Notes under the pieces: generated by a model
What the model was told of the DNA's origin: nothing
What the model saw: the letters and a program-made list of their open reading frames with translations, nothing else
Database searches by the model: none
Made by a program: the position numbers and the translations under genes
In this document: one piece after another, positions 34,143 to 42,171 of the stretch
How positions within the stretch are numbered: position 1 is the first letter of the stretch
How the letters are laid out: the number at the start of each line of letters is the position of its first letter
Assembly: GCA_963761115.1 (NCBI GenBank)
Contig: CAVXFS010000005.1
Location: 558,001-622,000 of the forward strand
Origin: CAVXFS01 sp963761115
Lineage (GTDB): Bacteria > Pseudomonadota > Gammaproteobacteria > Burkholderiales > Gallionellaceae
Direction of reading: 5' to 3'
DNA length: 64,000 nt

Positions 34143-36611
34143 ATGTCGGCTGACAGACCGATGAATTCACACGAAACCAAGGTATGGAGGCCGATCCTCG
34201 CATTTATTCTCTTCACTTTCGCGATTACTGCGACAGGCTATTTCCTCTTCCAACGATACAAGGAAAACATAAAAACCGACAAACTGCATGAGCTGGGCGG
34301 CATTGCCGAATTGAAAATCAATCAAGTCACCAACTGGATGGCGGAGCGAAGAGGTGATGCAATAAGCCTCAATAACGACCCGCTGTTCGTGGAAGAAGTT
34401 GACCACTGGCTGCAACAGGGCGGCCCGGATGGCGAGATAAAAACCAGATTGATTGAACGCCTGTCGTCACTTCAGGAGGCTTACGAGGGCCACGGCTATA
34501 CATCGATATCCCTGATCGATAACAATGGCCAGCTACGTCTGTCATCATCTGCCGATGAGACTCCGCTTAAAGGAGATGAAGAGGAACGTACCCTGGAAAG
34601 CATACGCACCAGACAGGTGGAATTTTCTGACATACACTGGGAAACGCATAACGGAAAGAAAGTGCTCGATATCGAAATTGCGGCACCTTTGTTCATTGGC
34701 AAAGGAGAACATGCGCATACTATTGGCACATTATTCTTCCGTACCAATCCAGAGCGATCCCTATTTCCAATCATCCAGCACTGGCCTACTACCAGTGCCA
34801 GCGCCGAGAACCTGCTGGTACGTCGCGAAGGCGATCAGGTCGTGTATTTGAATGAGTTGCGGCACAGCAAAAATACCGCGTTGGCAATGCACATGCCATT
34901 GAGCCAGAGCCGTTTACCGGCAGCTATGGCAGCACTTGGGCGGGAAGGGATCGTGGAGGGTATTGACTATCGGGGTGTACCTGTTGTCTGCGTATTGAGC
35001 AAAGTTCCGGGCACTTCATGGTCCATGGTTACCAAGATAGACAAACCTGAGATATACGCGCCTATCAATCAGATGCGCAACTGGATGGCGGGACTTATGA
35101 TAGCCCTTGTGAGTGCAGGAGGCGGGATAGCCATCTTCTGGCGAAACAGGGAAATAAAACAATTCGAAGCCGAGCTCAAACACGCGGTGCTTGAAAAGCA
35201 TCTCGATTATCTCGCAAAATATGCCAATGACATTATTCTATTGAGAGATGGAACGGGCAAGATAATTGAATTCAATGACCGGGCCCTTGAAGCTTATGGC
35301 TATACCGCCGAAGAATTTTCCAGCTACAACATAGCTGATCTACGGGCAGTTGAACTGTTGCCGCCCCTGGCTGAACGATTAAAGGAAGTGGAGCGGACGG
35401 GCAAATCGAAATTCGAATCAATTCATGTTCGAAAGAACGGGGAGAAATTTCCGGTAGAAATCAGTGAGCGCATGATCAACACAAATGGAGATAGATTTTA
35501 TCAGGCCATTATCCGTGATATCACCGATCGAAAGCGTATTGAAAAAAAGTTGCAGCGGCAGAAAACCTTCATGCTGCAGGTTATTGATACCGACCCGAAC
35601 CAAATCTTCGTCAAGGATTCAAAAGGACGATTTCTCCTGGTCAACAAGAGCTTGGCAAGCGCTTTTAACATGACCCCAAATGAAATAGTCAGTAAGAGCA
35701 ACGATGAAATAGACCAGTTATTAAAGGGGGCAACAGAATATCTGAAAGTTGATCGTCAGGTAATTGAGGAAGGGCGCGAAATCTCGCATGTCGAGCCCAT
35801 TACGCTTCCGGGAGGGGAACAGCGCTGGTTTCTCATGATCAAGAAAAGACTTACAATGCCGGACGAAACGATCGGTGTACTGGGCATCGCCGTGGATATC
35901 ACCGAACAAAAGCTCTCCGAGATGAAACTGGCCGACTCCTACAAGGAATTGCAACAGCTGACCTCTTATCTTGACAATGCCAAAGAAGCAGAGCGGACGC
36001 GAATAGCCCGCGAGTTACACGATGAGATGGGAGCTACGTTGGCTGCCATGAAAATGCGGGTTGCATGGCTTTCATCAATACTCCCTCCCAGCTCAGATAT
36101 TCTTGCTGAAGAAGCTTACCAGATTTCCAGCCTGGTTTCGGATGGTATCCAGACATTGCGAGGAATCGTCACAAAATTGAGACCCAGCCTGCTTGAGGAC
36201 ATAGGGCTTGCTGCGACAATTGAAGACTGTGTCAGGCAATTCCGGCACAACTCGGATATCGAGTGCATATTAACCCTTCCTGAGGGGAAGCTTGTACAAG
36301 CGGCTGATCAATCCGCCGCCATATTCCGGATACTTCAGGAATCACTGAGCAACATAGCCAAGCACGCTCAAGCCAGCAAGGTGGAAATTTCGATTATCAA
36401 GCAGGACAACTCGCTTTTAATGGTAATTGAGGACAATGGCATCGGCTTTGTCCAGAAACACAAGGAGCAATCTTTTGGCTTGATAGGAATCAGGGAGCGC
36501 GCCTTGATAGCCGGCGGGGAAGCCAGGATCAGCAGCACGCCTGGCAATGGGACAAGAGTGACTGTAAGCATTCCCCTCACGCCAATCGCAGGACCAATTA
36601 CAGGGGTCTAA
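34143..36611 (+). CDS. Membrane sensor histidine kinase (Cache-like-PAS-PAS-HisKA_3)
   Basis: About 822 residues. A first membrane helix (FILFTFAITATGYFLF) and a second (GLMIALVSAGGGIAIFW) bound a periplasmic sensor of about 260 residues. Two PAS domains follow (AIIRDITDRK, GIAVDITEQK), then HisKA_3 with ERTRIARELHDEMGATLAA and an HATPase (DNGIGF, GLIGIRERA). Start is uncertain: ATGs at 34125, 34143 and 34161 all precede the helix and none has a clear ribosome site; the frame is open from a TTG at 34041. The LuxR-type regulator begins 1 nt after the stop, so they form a NarX/NarL-like pair. Confidence 0.88.
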   Translation: MSADRPMNSHETKVWRPILAFILFTFAITATGYFLFQRYKENIKTDKLHELGGIAELKINQVTNWMAERRGDAISLNNDPLFVEEVDHWLQQGGPDGEIKTRLIERLSSLQEAYEGHGYTSISLIDNNGQLRLSSSADETPLKGDEEERTLESIRTRQVEFSDIHWETHNGKKVLDIEIAAPLFIGKGEHAHTIGTLFFRTNPERSLFPIIQHWPTTSASAENLLVRREGDQVVYLNELRHSKNTALAMHMPLSQSRLPAAMAALGREGIVEGIDYRGVPVVCVLSKVPGTSWSMVTKIDKPEIYAPINQMRNWMAGLMIALVSAGGGIAIFWRNREIKQFEAELKHAVLEKHLDYLAKYANDIILLRDGTGKIIEFNDRALEAYGYTAEEFSSYNIADLRAVELLPPLAERLKEVERTGKSKFESIHVRKNGEKFPVEISERMINTNGDRFYQAIIRDITDRKRIEKKLQRQKTFMLQVIDTDPNQIFVKDSKGRFLLVNKSLASAFNMTPNEIVSKSNDEIDQLLKGATEYLKVDRQVIEEGREISHVEPITLPGGEQRWFLMIKKRLTMPDETIGVLGIAVDITEQKLSEMKLADSYKELQQLTSYLDNAKEAERTRIARELHDEMGATLAAMKMRVAWLSSILPPSSDILAEEAYQISSLVSDGIQTLRGIVTKLRPSLLEDIGLAATIEDCVRQFRHNSDIECILTLPEGKLVQAADQSAAIFRILQESLSNIAKHAQASKVEISIIKQDNSLLMVIEDNGIGFVQKHKEQSFGLIGIRERALIAGGEARISSTPGNGTRVTVSIPLTPIAGPITGV

Positions 36612-36612
36612 A

Positions 36613-37245
36613 ATGATCCGGGTACTTATCGTCGATGACCATGCAATCGTGCGCCATGGGCTTAGAAGAATCCTTGACGGAGCAAAAGGGATGGAGATCG
36701 GCGCTGAAGCCGCCAATGGGGTCGAAGCTCTGAAAATCTTGCGTGAAAGGAAGTTCGATGTTGTGCTTCTCGATGTATCTATGCCCGAAAAAAACGGGGT
36801 CGATACCTTGAAGCAGATCATGGACTGGAAGAGTGGAACAAAGGTGCTGATTCTGAGCATGTATGAGGAGGAGCATTACGCGGTTCGTCTCATGAAGGCT
36901 GGTGCATCTGGTTATATGACGAAGGACTCAGCTCCCGAGCAATTGATAGCGGCGATTCGCAATGTGGTTGCAGGTAAAAAGCATATTAGCCCAAACTTGG
37001 CAGAATTATTGCTTCAGGAATGTGGCATTAATTCCGCAAGGCCGTTGCACGAACTCCTGTCAGACAGGGAATATCAGGTATTCAGATCGTTAGGTTCGGG
37101 GAAAACGGTTTCTGAGATCGCCGAAGCACTGTCACTCAGCGTAAAAACAGTCAGCACCTATCGAACGCATATCCTGGAAAAAATGAATTTGAAAAACAAC
37201 GCCGAGATAACCATATACGTGGTGAATAATGGCATGATGGAATAG
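36613..37245 (+). CDS. NarL/LuxR-family response regulator
   Basis: A 210-residue regulator. Receiver with Asp54 (VVLLDVSMPEKNGV), Ser/Thr switch (ILSMYEEEH) and Lys (YMTKDSAPE). The C-terminal helix-turn-helix is LSDREYQVFRSLGSGKTVSE, then IAEALSLSVKTVSTYRTHIL. It starts 1 nt after the kinase stop, implying translational coupling and a cognate pair. Targets unknown; the divergent 141-residue gene is a candidate. Confidence 0.94.
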   Translation: MIRVLIVDDHAIVRHGLRRILDGAKGMEIGAEAANGVEALKILRERKFDVVLLDVSMPEKNGVDTLKQIMDWKSGTKVLILSMYEEEHYAVRLMKAGASGYMTKDSAPEQLIAAIRNVVAGKKHISPNLAELLLQECGINSARPLHELLSDREYQVFRSLGSGKTVSEIAEALSLSVKTVSTYRTHILEKMNLKNNAEITIYVVNNGMME

Positions 37246-37730
37246 TGAGTGGGTAGAACTCTGCAAACATATTAAACTCAACGGGCACATAGCTGCTGTC
37301 CTCGATCTTAATGCAGTCACTTACCAGCGAATATTGCTACAGAATCTGCATGGCAACTTTGCCTGAGAAGGGGGCGCTTTCAGATTTATGTCATAAAGGC
37401 AGCTAAGGCCGAACAGCGGGCGCTCATGCCAATTTTCTCGACTGCCTCCTTCTCGGCCATTGCTGACGGTCACGCCCGTCCAGGCTCAATTACTTTGAGC
37501 GACCGCTTGTATGGTTGGGGTGGTGTGATCGGCTTTCTTCTGCAATAGTTAAGAAGCCGGGGTGGAGGGGCCAGTGACCGCATCTGCTCTCGACAGACTC
37601 CGAAAGAATTCCCCCACCCACACCACCCAGCGTCGATGAGGAATCTAGCGGCTGTGACCGCCGATTTGACCGCAAGCTCACGCAGGTGTGTCCACCCCAG
37701 CAACCTTATCTTAATCATGGGAGAGACATC
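37246..37730 (+). other. 485-nt region upstream of the IS110 transposase
   Basis: The left part (37246-37490) shows nothing coding. From about 37495 a TTGAGCGACCGCTTG element begins, followed by a strongly structured stretch up to the transposase ribosome site. The IS left end probably falls somewhere here but cannot be fixed without a comparison sequence. Confidence 0.55.
37518..37628 (+). ncRNA. Candidate IS110 bridge-type RNA region
   Basis: Immediately 5' of an IS110 transposase lies a self-complementary stretch. GGGTGGTGTG (37518-37527) pairs perfectly with CACACCACCC (37619-37628). Inside it GGCTT-t-CTT (37531-37539) pairs with AAG-AAGCC (37551-37558) with one bulge. IS110-group elements are known to express a structured bridge RNA from the non-coding end next to the recombinase gene. 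The assignment here is inference from position and pairing. Confidence 0.4.
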
Positions 37731-38693
37731 ATGCAAACCCCAACCCAAGTACTCAATATCGGTGCCGATGTAGCCAAGGACGAGGTCGTCGTGGCCTGCT
37801 CGGAGGGGAGTTTCCCAACGCGCCCACTCGCGAATCAGCGCACCGCTCTGCTGGCCTTTCTAAAGAATCTACCCGCAGGCAGCCGCATCGGCATGGAATC
37901 CACCGGCATTCATCACGAGTTGTTTGCCAATCTTGCCCACAAGCTCGGGTTCATCGTTTTTGTGCTCAACCCCAAGGACGCTCGCAACTACGCCAAGGGT
38001 GTTGGGATGCGTGGCAAGACCGATCGGGTGGATGCAGAACTCCTTGCTCGAATGATCGCTCACGAGCACACCAAGTTGTACGCATGGGTTCCGCCTACCC
38101 CGGAACAATATGAGATTGCTCAATTGATCAAACGCCGCGCCAAGCTGACTTCCTTGCGTGCAGCACTCGGAATGTCGCTCAAGGGAGTTGACGGGTTTGG
38201 CGCCGATCTCAAGGCGCTTAAAAAACGCTTCGATCAGGTAATTGCGCGCATCGACCAGCGAGTCAAAGTACTGGTCGAGACAAATCCAGATCGCAAAGAA
38301 CATGTCGCGAACTTGCGTACGATCTACGGCGTTGGCTCGGTTGTCAGTGCTGCGCTGGTTAATATCCTCGAGCGTGTGCCATTGAAGAACGCAGATGCCT
38401 TTGTTGCATTCACCGGTCTGGATCCACGACCGGATGACTCGGGGCAGCATCGCGGCAAACGGCGTCTCTCCAAACGCGGTCCATCCGAACTGCGACGTTT
38501 ACTCTTCCTGGCTGCCTTGTCCGCTGCCAAAACGAAAGCCTGGCACCCACTCTATGAACACTATCGGGAAAAAGGTCTATCCAGCACTGCGGTTCTGGTC
38601 ATCCTGGCTCGGCGCATTGCGCGCACCGCTTGGTCAATCTACACCCATAAAACGGGATTTGACTCGAAGCGGTTAACTAGCGCCTTGACATGA
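37731..38693 (+). CDS. IS110-family transposase (DEDD recombinase)
   Basis: A 320-residue recombinase. The N-terminal RuvC-like DEDD domain shows IGADVAKDEVVVAC (first Asp), GMESTG (Glu) and GKTDRVDAELLARM (two Asp). The C-terminal Transposase_20 part shows LRTIYGVGSVVSAALVNIL, AFVAFTGLDPRPDDSGQ and RGKRRLSKRGPSELRRLLF. The frame is intact, so the element may be active. The ATG at 37731 follows GGGAGAGACATC. The long 5' non-coding end favours the IS110 rather than the IS1111 subgroup. No flanking target duplication is expected for this family. Confidence 0.95.
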   Translation: MQTPTQVLNIGADVAKDEVVVACSEGSFPTRPLANQRTALLAFLKNLPAGSRIGMESTGIHHELFANLAHKLGFIVFVLNPKDARNYAKGVGMRGKTDRVDAELLARMIAHEHTKLYAWVPPTPEQYEIAQLIKRRAKLTSLRAALGMSLKGVDGFGADLKALKKRFDQVIARIDQRVKVLVETNPDRKEHVANLRTIYGVGSVVSAALVNILERVPLKNADAFVAFTGLDPRPDDSGQHRGKRRLSKRGPSELRRLLFLAALSAAKTKAWHPLYEHYREKGLSSTAVLVILARRIARTAWSIYTHKTGFDSKRLTSALT

Positions 38694-38871
38694 ATCATAG
38701 AATCTTCGGGGCAGGCAATTCGAGAAGTTGACGGAGTACAATGTGCCATGAGCTGCCGTCCATACAACTAAATTTGAACGACCGGTTGCAAGCGAAGAGC
38801 AGACGTTGGACGATGCGTCCATGAACCGACAAGGATAAAGATCGGCTATTAGACGCATGTCGTGAGGTCTT

Positions 38872-40107
38872 TCAGATACGATTGTCTAACGACCTATCAA
38901 TGCTGGCAGGGCGAATAAATATCGTTGCAAATACGGCAACTAACAGCAGAACATTCGAAATAAAAAGCATGCCATACGCGTTATAAATAATCCAATTTGG
39001 AAATATGTTGAGCAGAAATATGCTGGAGAGCAACATTGATAACACGGGAAGTGCGATGAGCGACTTTCCCCATAAGCTAGAATCCAGAGCAGCATAGTAG
39101 GAAAGCACTGCCACTTGGCACACGGGAAGATATACGAAGTAATGCGGCCATGAGGTCTTGATCAGAAATGGCATCGACAGGAAAATAACGACCATTGGAA
39201 GTCCATGTTTTTCACATAATGCCCTTTGTTGCAGGAACCTAACCAATGCAATTGAGAATAATCCTATCCCGTAGCCGAGAAAAGTTAGCATTTTGGTGAC
39301 TGAATTACCAGAATATTGGTTGGTAAAGATTACAATCCATCTAAGAACAACATTTACAATGTATTGTGAATTGGCATCACTCAAAAATACACGCTTATTT
39401 ATGACGGCAGTTATGGCAAGGTTCTCGAATTCAAGCCATTTATTAAATCCAAGCACTGTTGCAGGGAAAGCAAAATATAAAACAAATGCAGCGAGGAAAA
39501 AAACCATGCATGTACGTATGTCACGTTTAAAGATGAAATATACGACGAAGATTGATGGATAGAATTTAATTGCTGCGGCTATTGCCAGTAAAATGCCTGC
39601 GAGAACTCGCTTATTATTATTGTATGAGTAAAATGAAGCCACCACTAACATTGTCAGCATAATGCTAACCTGCCCCCAGCTAATGTTGTGGATAATTGGA
39701 AACGATGTTACGTACAAACCAACAAAAAAAACCTTTCCGAGCGGTCGCAGTGTGGGCATAAATCTGATGGAGATGATGCACAGGGCCACCAAGCAAGCTA
39801 ATTGAATCGTTCCCCATACAATGATGGCTGAAAACGGGGGAAGCATACCGATTGGTGCCAGTATTAGAGCAAAAAATGTTGAGTAGTAATATCCCGGTAC
39901 TGGGGTATAGCCGTAAAAGAGCAGTTTGCCCATGGGATAAAAGAAAACTTGAAAATCTGCCATAAACACTTGGTTGTGATCTATGGCTTCAAGAAAATTT
40001 TTGAGGGTGCGCCACTCGAACCAGTAGTACCAGGAAATGGTCAAAAGCATTGCAACAAGCAGCGGGTACCAATATCTATGATCTTTTATATGCTTAAACA
40101 GATTCAT
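38872..40107 (-). CDS. GT87/DUF2029-like polyprenol-phosphate glycosyltransferase
   Basis: A 411-residue protein with about ten membrane helices. The first periplasmic loop contains FMADFQVFFYPMGKLLFYG, the acidic Asp motif of GT-C/GT87 enzymes. GILLAIAAAIKFYPSIFVVYF is the conserved helix bearing the KxxP-like element of DUF2029. These enzymes transfer a mannose-like sugar from polyprenol-phosphate at the outer face of the inner membrane. The ATG at 40107 follows GGGGGATAAC. The gene is clearly AT-richer than its neighbours and sits beside an IS110 element, suggesting acquisition. No partner glycosyltransferase is adjacent. Confidence 0.82.
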   Translation of the reverse strand: MNLFKHIKDHRYWYPLLVAMLLTISWYYWFEWRTLKNFLEAIDHNQVFMADFQVFFYPMGKLLFYGYTPVPGYYYSTFFALILAPIGMLPPFSAIIVWGTIQLACLVALCIISIRFMPTLRPLGKVFFVGLYVTSFPIIHNISWGQVSIMLTMLVVASFYSYNNNKRVLAGILLAIAAAIKFYPSIFVVYFIFKRDIRTCMVFFLAAFVLYFAFPATVLGFNKWLEFENLAITAVINKRVFLSDANSQYIVNVVLRWIVIFTNQYSGNSVTKMLTFLGYGIGLFSIALVRFLQQRALCEKHGLPMVVIFLSMPFLIKTSWPHYFVYLPVCQVAVLSYYAALDSSLWGKSLIALPVLSMLLSSIFLLNIFPNWIIYNAYGMLFISNVLLLVAVFATIFIRPASIDRSLDNRI

Positions 40108-40460
40108 GTTATCCCCCTTGGTTACTTTGGCCTGATAGTACAGGTAATTTCAACACTGACTTCAAGTTTACCCCTTGAGTCTAATATCAAAGGTCTGCTT
40201 GGTAACAATGAGAGACAGTTGAGTCTGCCAATTTCCAATAAATTGAATGGCAGTTATATGGTGCGAAGCAGTCGTTCAGACTCTCCACCTTGAAGGTCGG
40301 GTGTGTGTCGATTGTGACGGTTGGCGAAGGTCTGCTTCAGAGCAATGAAAACTTCCCTGCGTGCAAAAAACTGAGCTGCTAGACAGCGGACATTAGCGAA
40401 CTCACCCTATCGACACAAACCAGACATTCGCATTTGTAGAAATCAGAATAGGTGGCTGGA
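40108..40460. other. 353-nt intergenic region with a dispersed repeat
   Basis: Between the GT87-like gene start and the kinase stop. It contains the second copy of the 31-nt repeat (40387-40417). No gene with a credible ribosome site. Confidence 0.5.
40387..40417 (+). repeat. 31-nt dispersed repeat (copy 2)
   Basis: Core cggacatt and caccctatcgacaca; 26 of 31 identical to 32989-33019. Confidence 0.65.
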
Positions 40461-41717
40461 CTAAACCTTAAGTTTACTTACTACCCGAGCTCTTGCTTCT
40501 GCCGCAGATTGCGCCAGCCTTAGTTTCTCTCGGAATGCCTGTTCTTCTTGTTTAGCTTTCAAATCGAGATCCATCTGGTAACTACTGTTCGCCATTTCTA
40601 CATATCGCTTAGCGTAATCGATAATCTGCTGGGCGCTTTGCTCACTCGCTCCAACAATTGCTTTAGTTCCATTGAATTGAAAGTTCTCAGGCCCTGAACC
40701 CATAATGGAACCCCAGTTACCATTGGGCTGCTTAAATCTTTGTATCCACCCACTCTCGGGCATGCGGTTAAGTTCAAGTATCAGACGTCCATTTTCCCAA
40801 TCGGCAGATACTATTTTTATGGGATCAAATTTCCCCGCCTCGAATTTAGGAACAACCTCTTTTGTTATTGCATCAACCCGCTGAAGCGCAATGAATGCAT
40901 TCCCACGTGCTATAAGTTCACTCTTAATCGTATCGATTGAATCCGGTCGTGCACCGGGATCATTCTGAATCATCCGTTCGACCAGCGGGTCAAGATATGC
41001 GAACTCAGGTGCAACCGATTCAATAACCTTATATCCTGCGCCATGAGGCACAGCGCCGGTAAACATCTCATTCAGAATCAGTCCGAGCGCAAATATGTCA
41101 GCTCGATGATCGACCTTTGCTCCCTTGATTCGTTGCTCTGAGGCAAAATAGCCTGCATTTGCCATTTTTGCGCCGACCTTTGTTTTTACCAGTGTTGCGA
41201 TAATGTCTTCCTCAAAATGAGCAATTCCAAAATCTGCTATGACAGCAAGGTTTTTGGTTGAATCATAGAGGATATTTTCGGGCTTCAAATCTCGATGATA
41301 AGCCTTTAATTTATGTGCCGCATCAATCCCATCTAGTATCTGGCCAAACAAGGGAAGAACTTTCTCGCGCGAAATCCCTTGGTCCAGTAACTTCCGCAAA
41401 GTCATCTGGAATTCTGGCATTACATAGAATGGGCACTTCTCTCCTTTGATAATACTCAGTCCAGAATCGAGCACTTGAATAATATTTTGATGTTCGTACT
41501 TACTGCAAAATGCAATTTCGTTCTTGAACCTCTTTCGCCTATCAGTCGTTATTCGTTCCGGCGATAAACACTTGAGAGCAAATCGTTCATTATTCCCGTT
41601 CTTAACAGAAAAAACTCGTCCAGCCCCACCTTCACCTAGCGGAGCACCCAATACTTCGTAGGTATCAAAAGCAGTATCGAATGATGTCGGCCATGCCCCT
41701 TTTATAAGAGTTGCCAT
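40461..41717 (-). CDS. Hanks-type serine/threonine protein kinase
   Basis: A 418-residue kinase. Glycine loop LGEGGAGRVF (about 29-38), ATP-binding Lys in FALKCL, catalytic loop HRDLKPEN, metal-binding DFG in IADFGIAHF, and ADIFALGLILNEM in the alpha-F helix. Kinase domain about 15-265. The C-terminal 150 residues (for example LILELNRMPESGWIQRFKQP) are not recognised, and a final coiled-coil-like stretch (KAKQEEQAFREKLRLAQSAA) follows. There is no membrane helix or PASTA repeat, so it is cytoplasmic. No phosphatase gene is adjacent. AT-rich and next to mobile DNA; a defence or stress role is possible but not shown. Confidence 0.9.
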   Translation of the reverse strand: MATLIKGAWPTSFDTAFDTYEVLGAPLGEGGAGRVFSVKNGNNERFALKCLSPERITTDRRKRFKNEIAFCSKYEHQNIIQVLDSGLSIIKGEKCPFYVMPEFQMTLRKLLDQGISREKVLPLFGQILDGIDAAHKLKAYHRDLKPENILYDSTKNLAVIADFGIAHFEEDIIATLVKTKVGAKMANAGYFASEQRIKGAKVDHRADIFALGLILNEMFTGAVPHGAGYKVIESVAPEFAYLDPLVERMIQNDPGARPDSIDTIKSELIARGNAFIALQRVDAITKEVVPKFEAGKFDPIKIVSADWENGRLILELNRMPESGWIQRFKQPNGNWGSIMGSGPENFQFNGTKAIVGASEQSAQQIIDYAKRYVEMANSSYQMDLDLKAKQEEQAFREKLRLAQSAAEARARVVSKLKV

Positions 41718-42171
41718 GTCAAGCCCCTATCTAGATCAGTTCACTCTGTAAACGCATTTACTTTAACAACAAGAAACCAACAGTGCTATTGGAAAAAAGA
41801 ATTGTGACTGATTGAAGTTTCGCTACTGGCACGTAGCGGCTGTAGCGCCTTGCTAACAGCATGCCACAAAGCAGACATCCATAGTCAATTGAGTTCTGGC
41901 TGGAACGACGGTCCGCAATGGCCGAAAAACGGTCATATCCAATTGATTCATCGATCAACGGGTTCATGGCACCTGGCCGGACTCCGTAATGCAACTTCAC
42001 CTGCCCGAAAGGGGGCATCCCTGACCTGCCTCAACCTGCAGAAACAGGAAGCTTTTAGACGAAGTTGGTCGTCTCCCATTTGCGGATAGTACGCCCTGAT
42101 TCCGGGTAAGCAGGATGCGACCGATATTCAGAAGCAACGATTTGACCGGGATTGTGCTCTTGGCTAACCGG
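41718..42171. other. 454-nt intergenic region with a hairpin repeat
   Basis: Contains the third TGGCAC hairpin (41821-41838) and the promoter of the kinase gene. A degraded dispersed-repeat stretch continues to about 41960. No gene is called. Confidence 0.5.
41821..41838. repeat. Hairpin repeat with TGGCAC centre (copy 3)
   Basis: CGCTAC-TGGCAC-GTAGCG, a perfect 6-bp stem with the conserved hexamer as loop. Flanking bases at 41812-41839 align with 30871-30898 at 21 of 28 positions. Confidence 0.6.

Noticed and set aside
41818..41840. Sigma-54 promoter from TGGCACG
   Set aside because: The matching TTGC at the right spacing is absent; the hexamer is the centre of a hairpin repeat.
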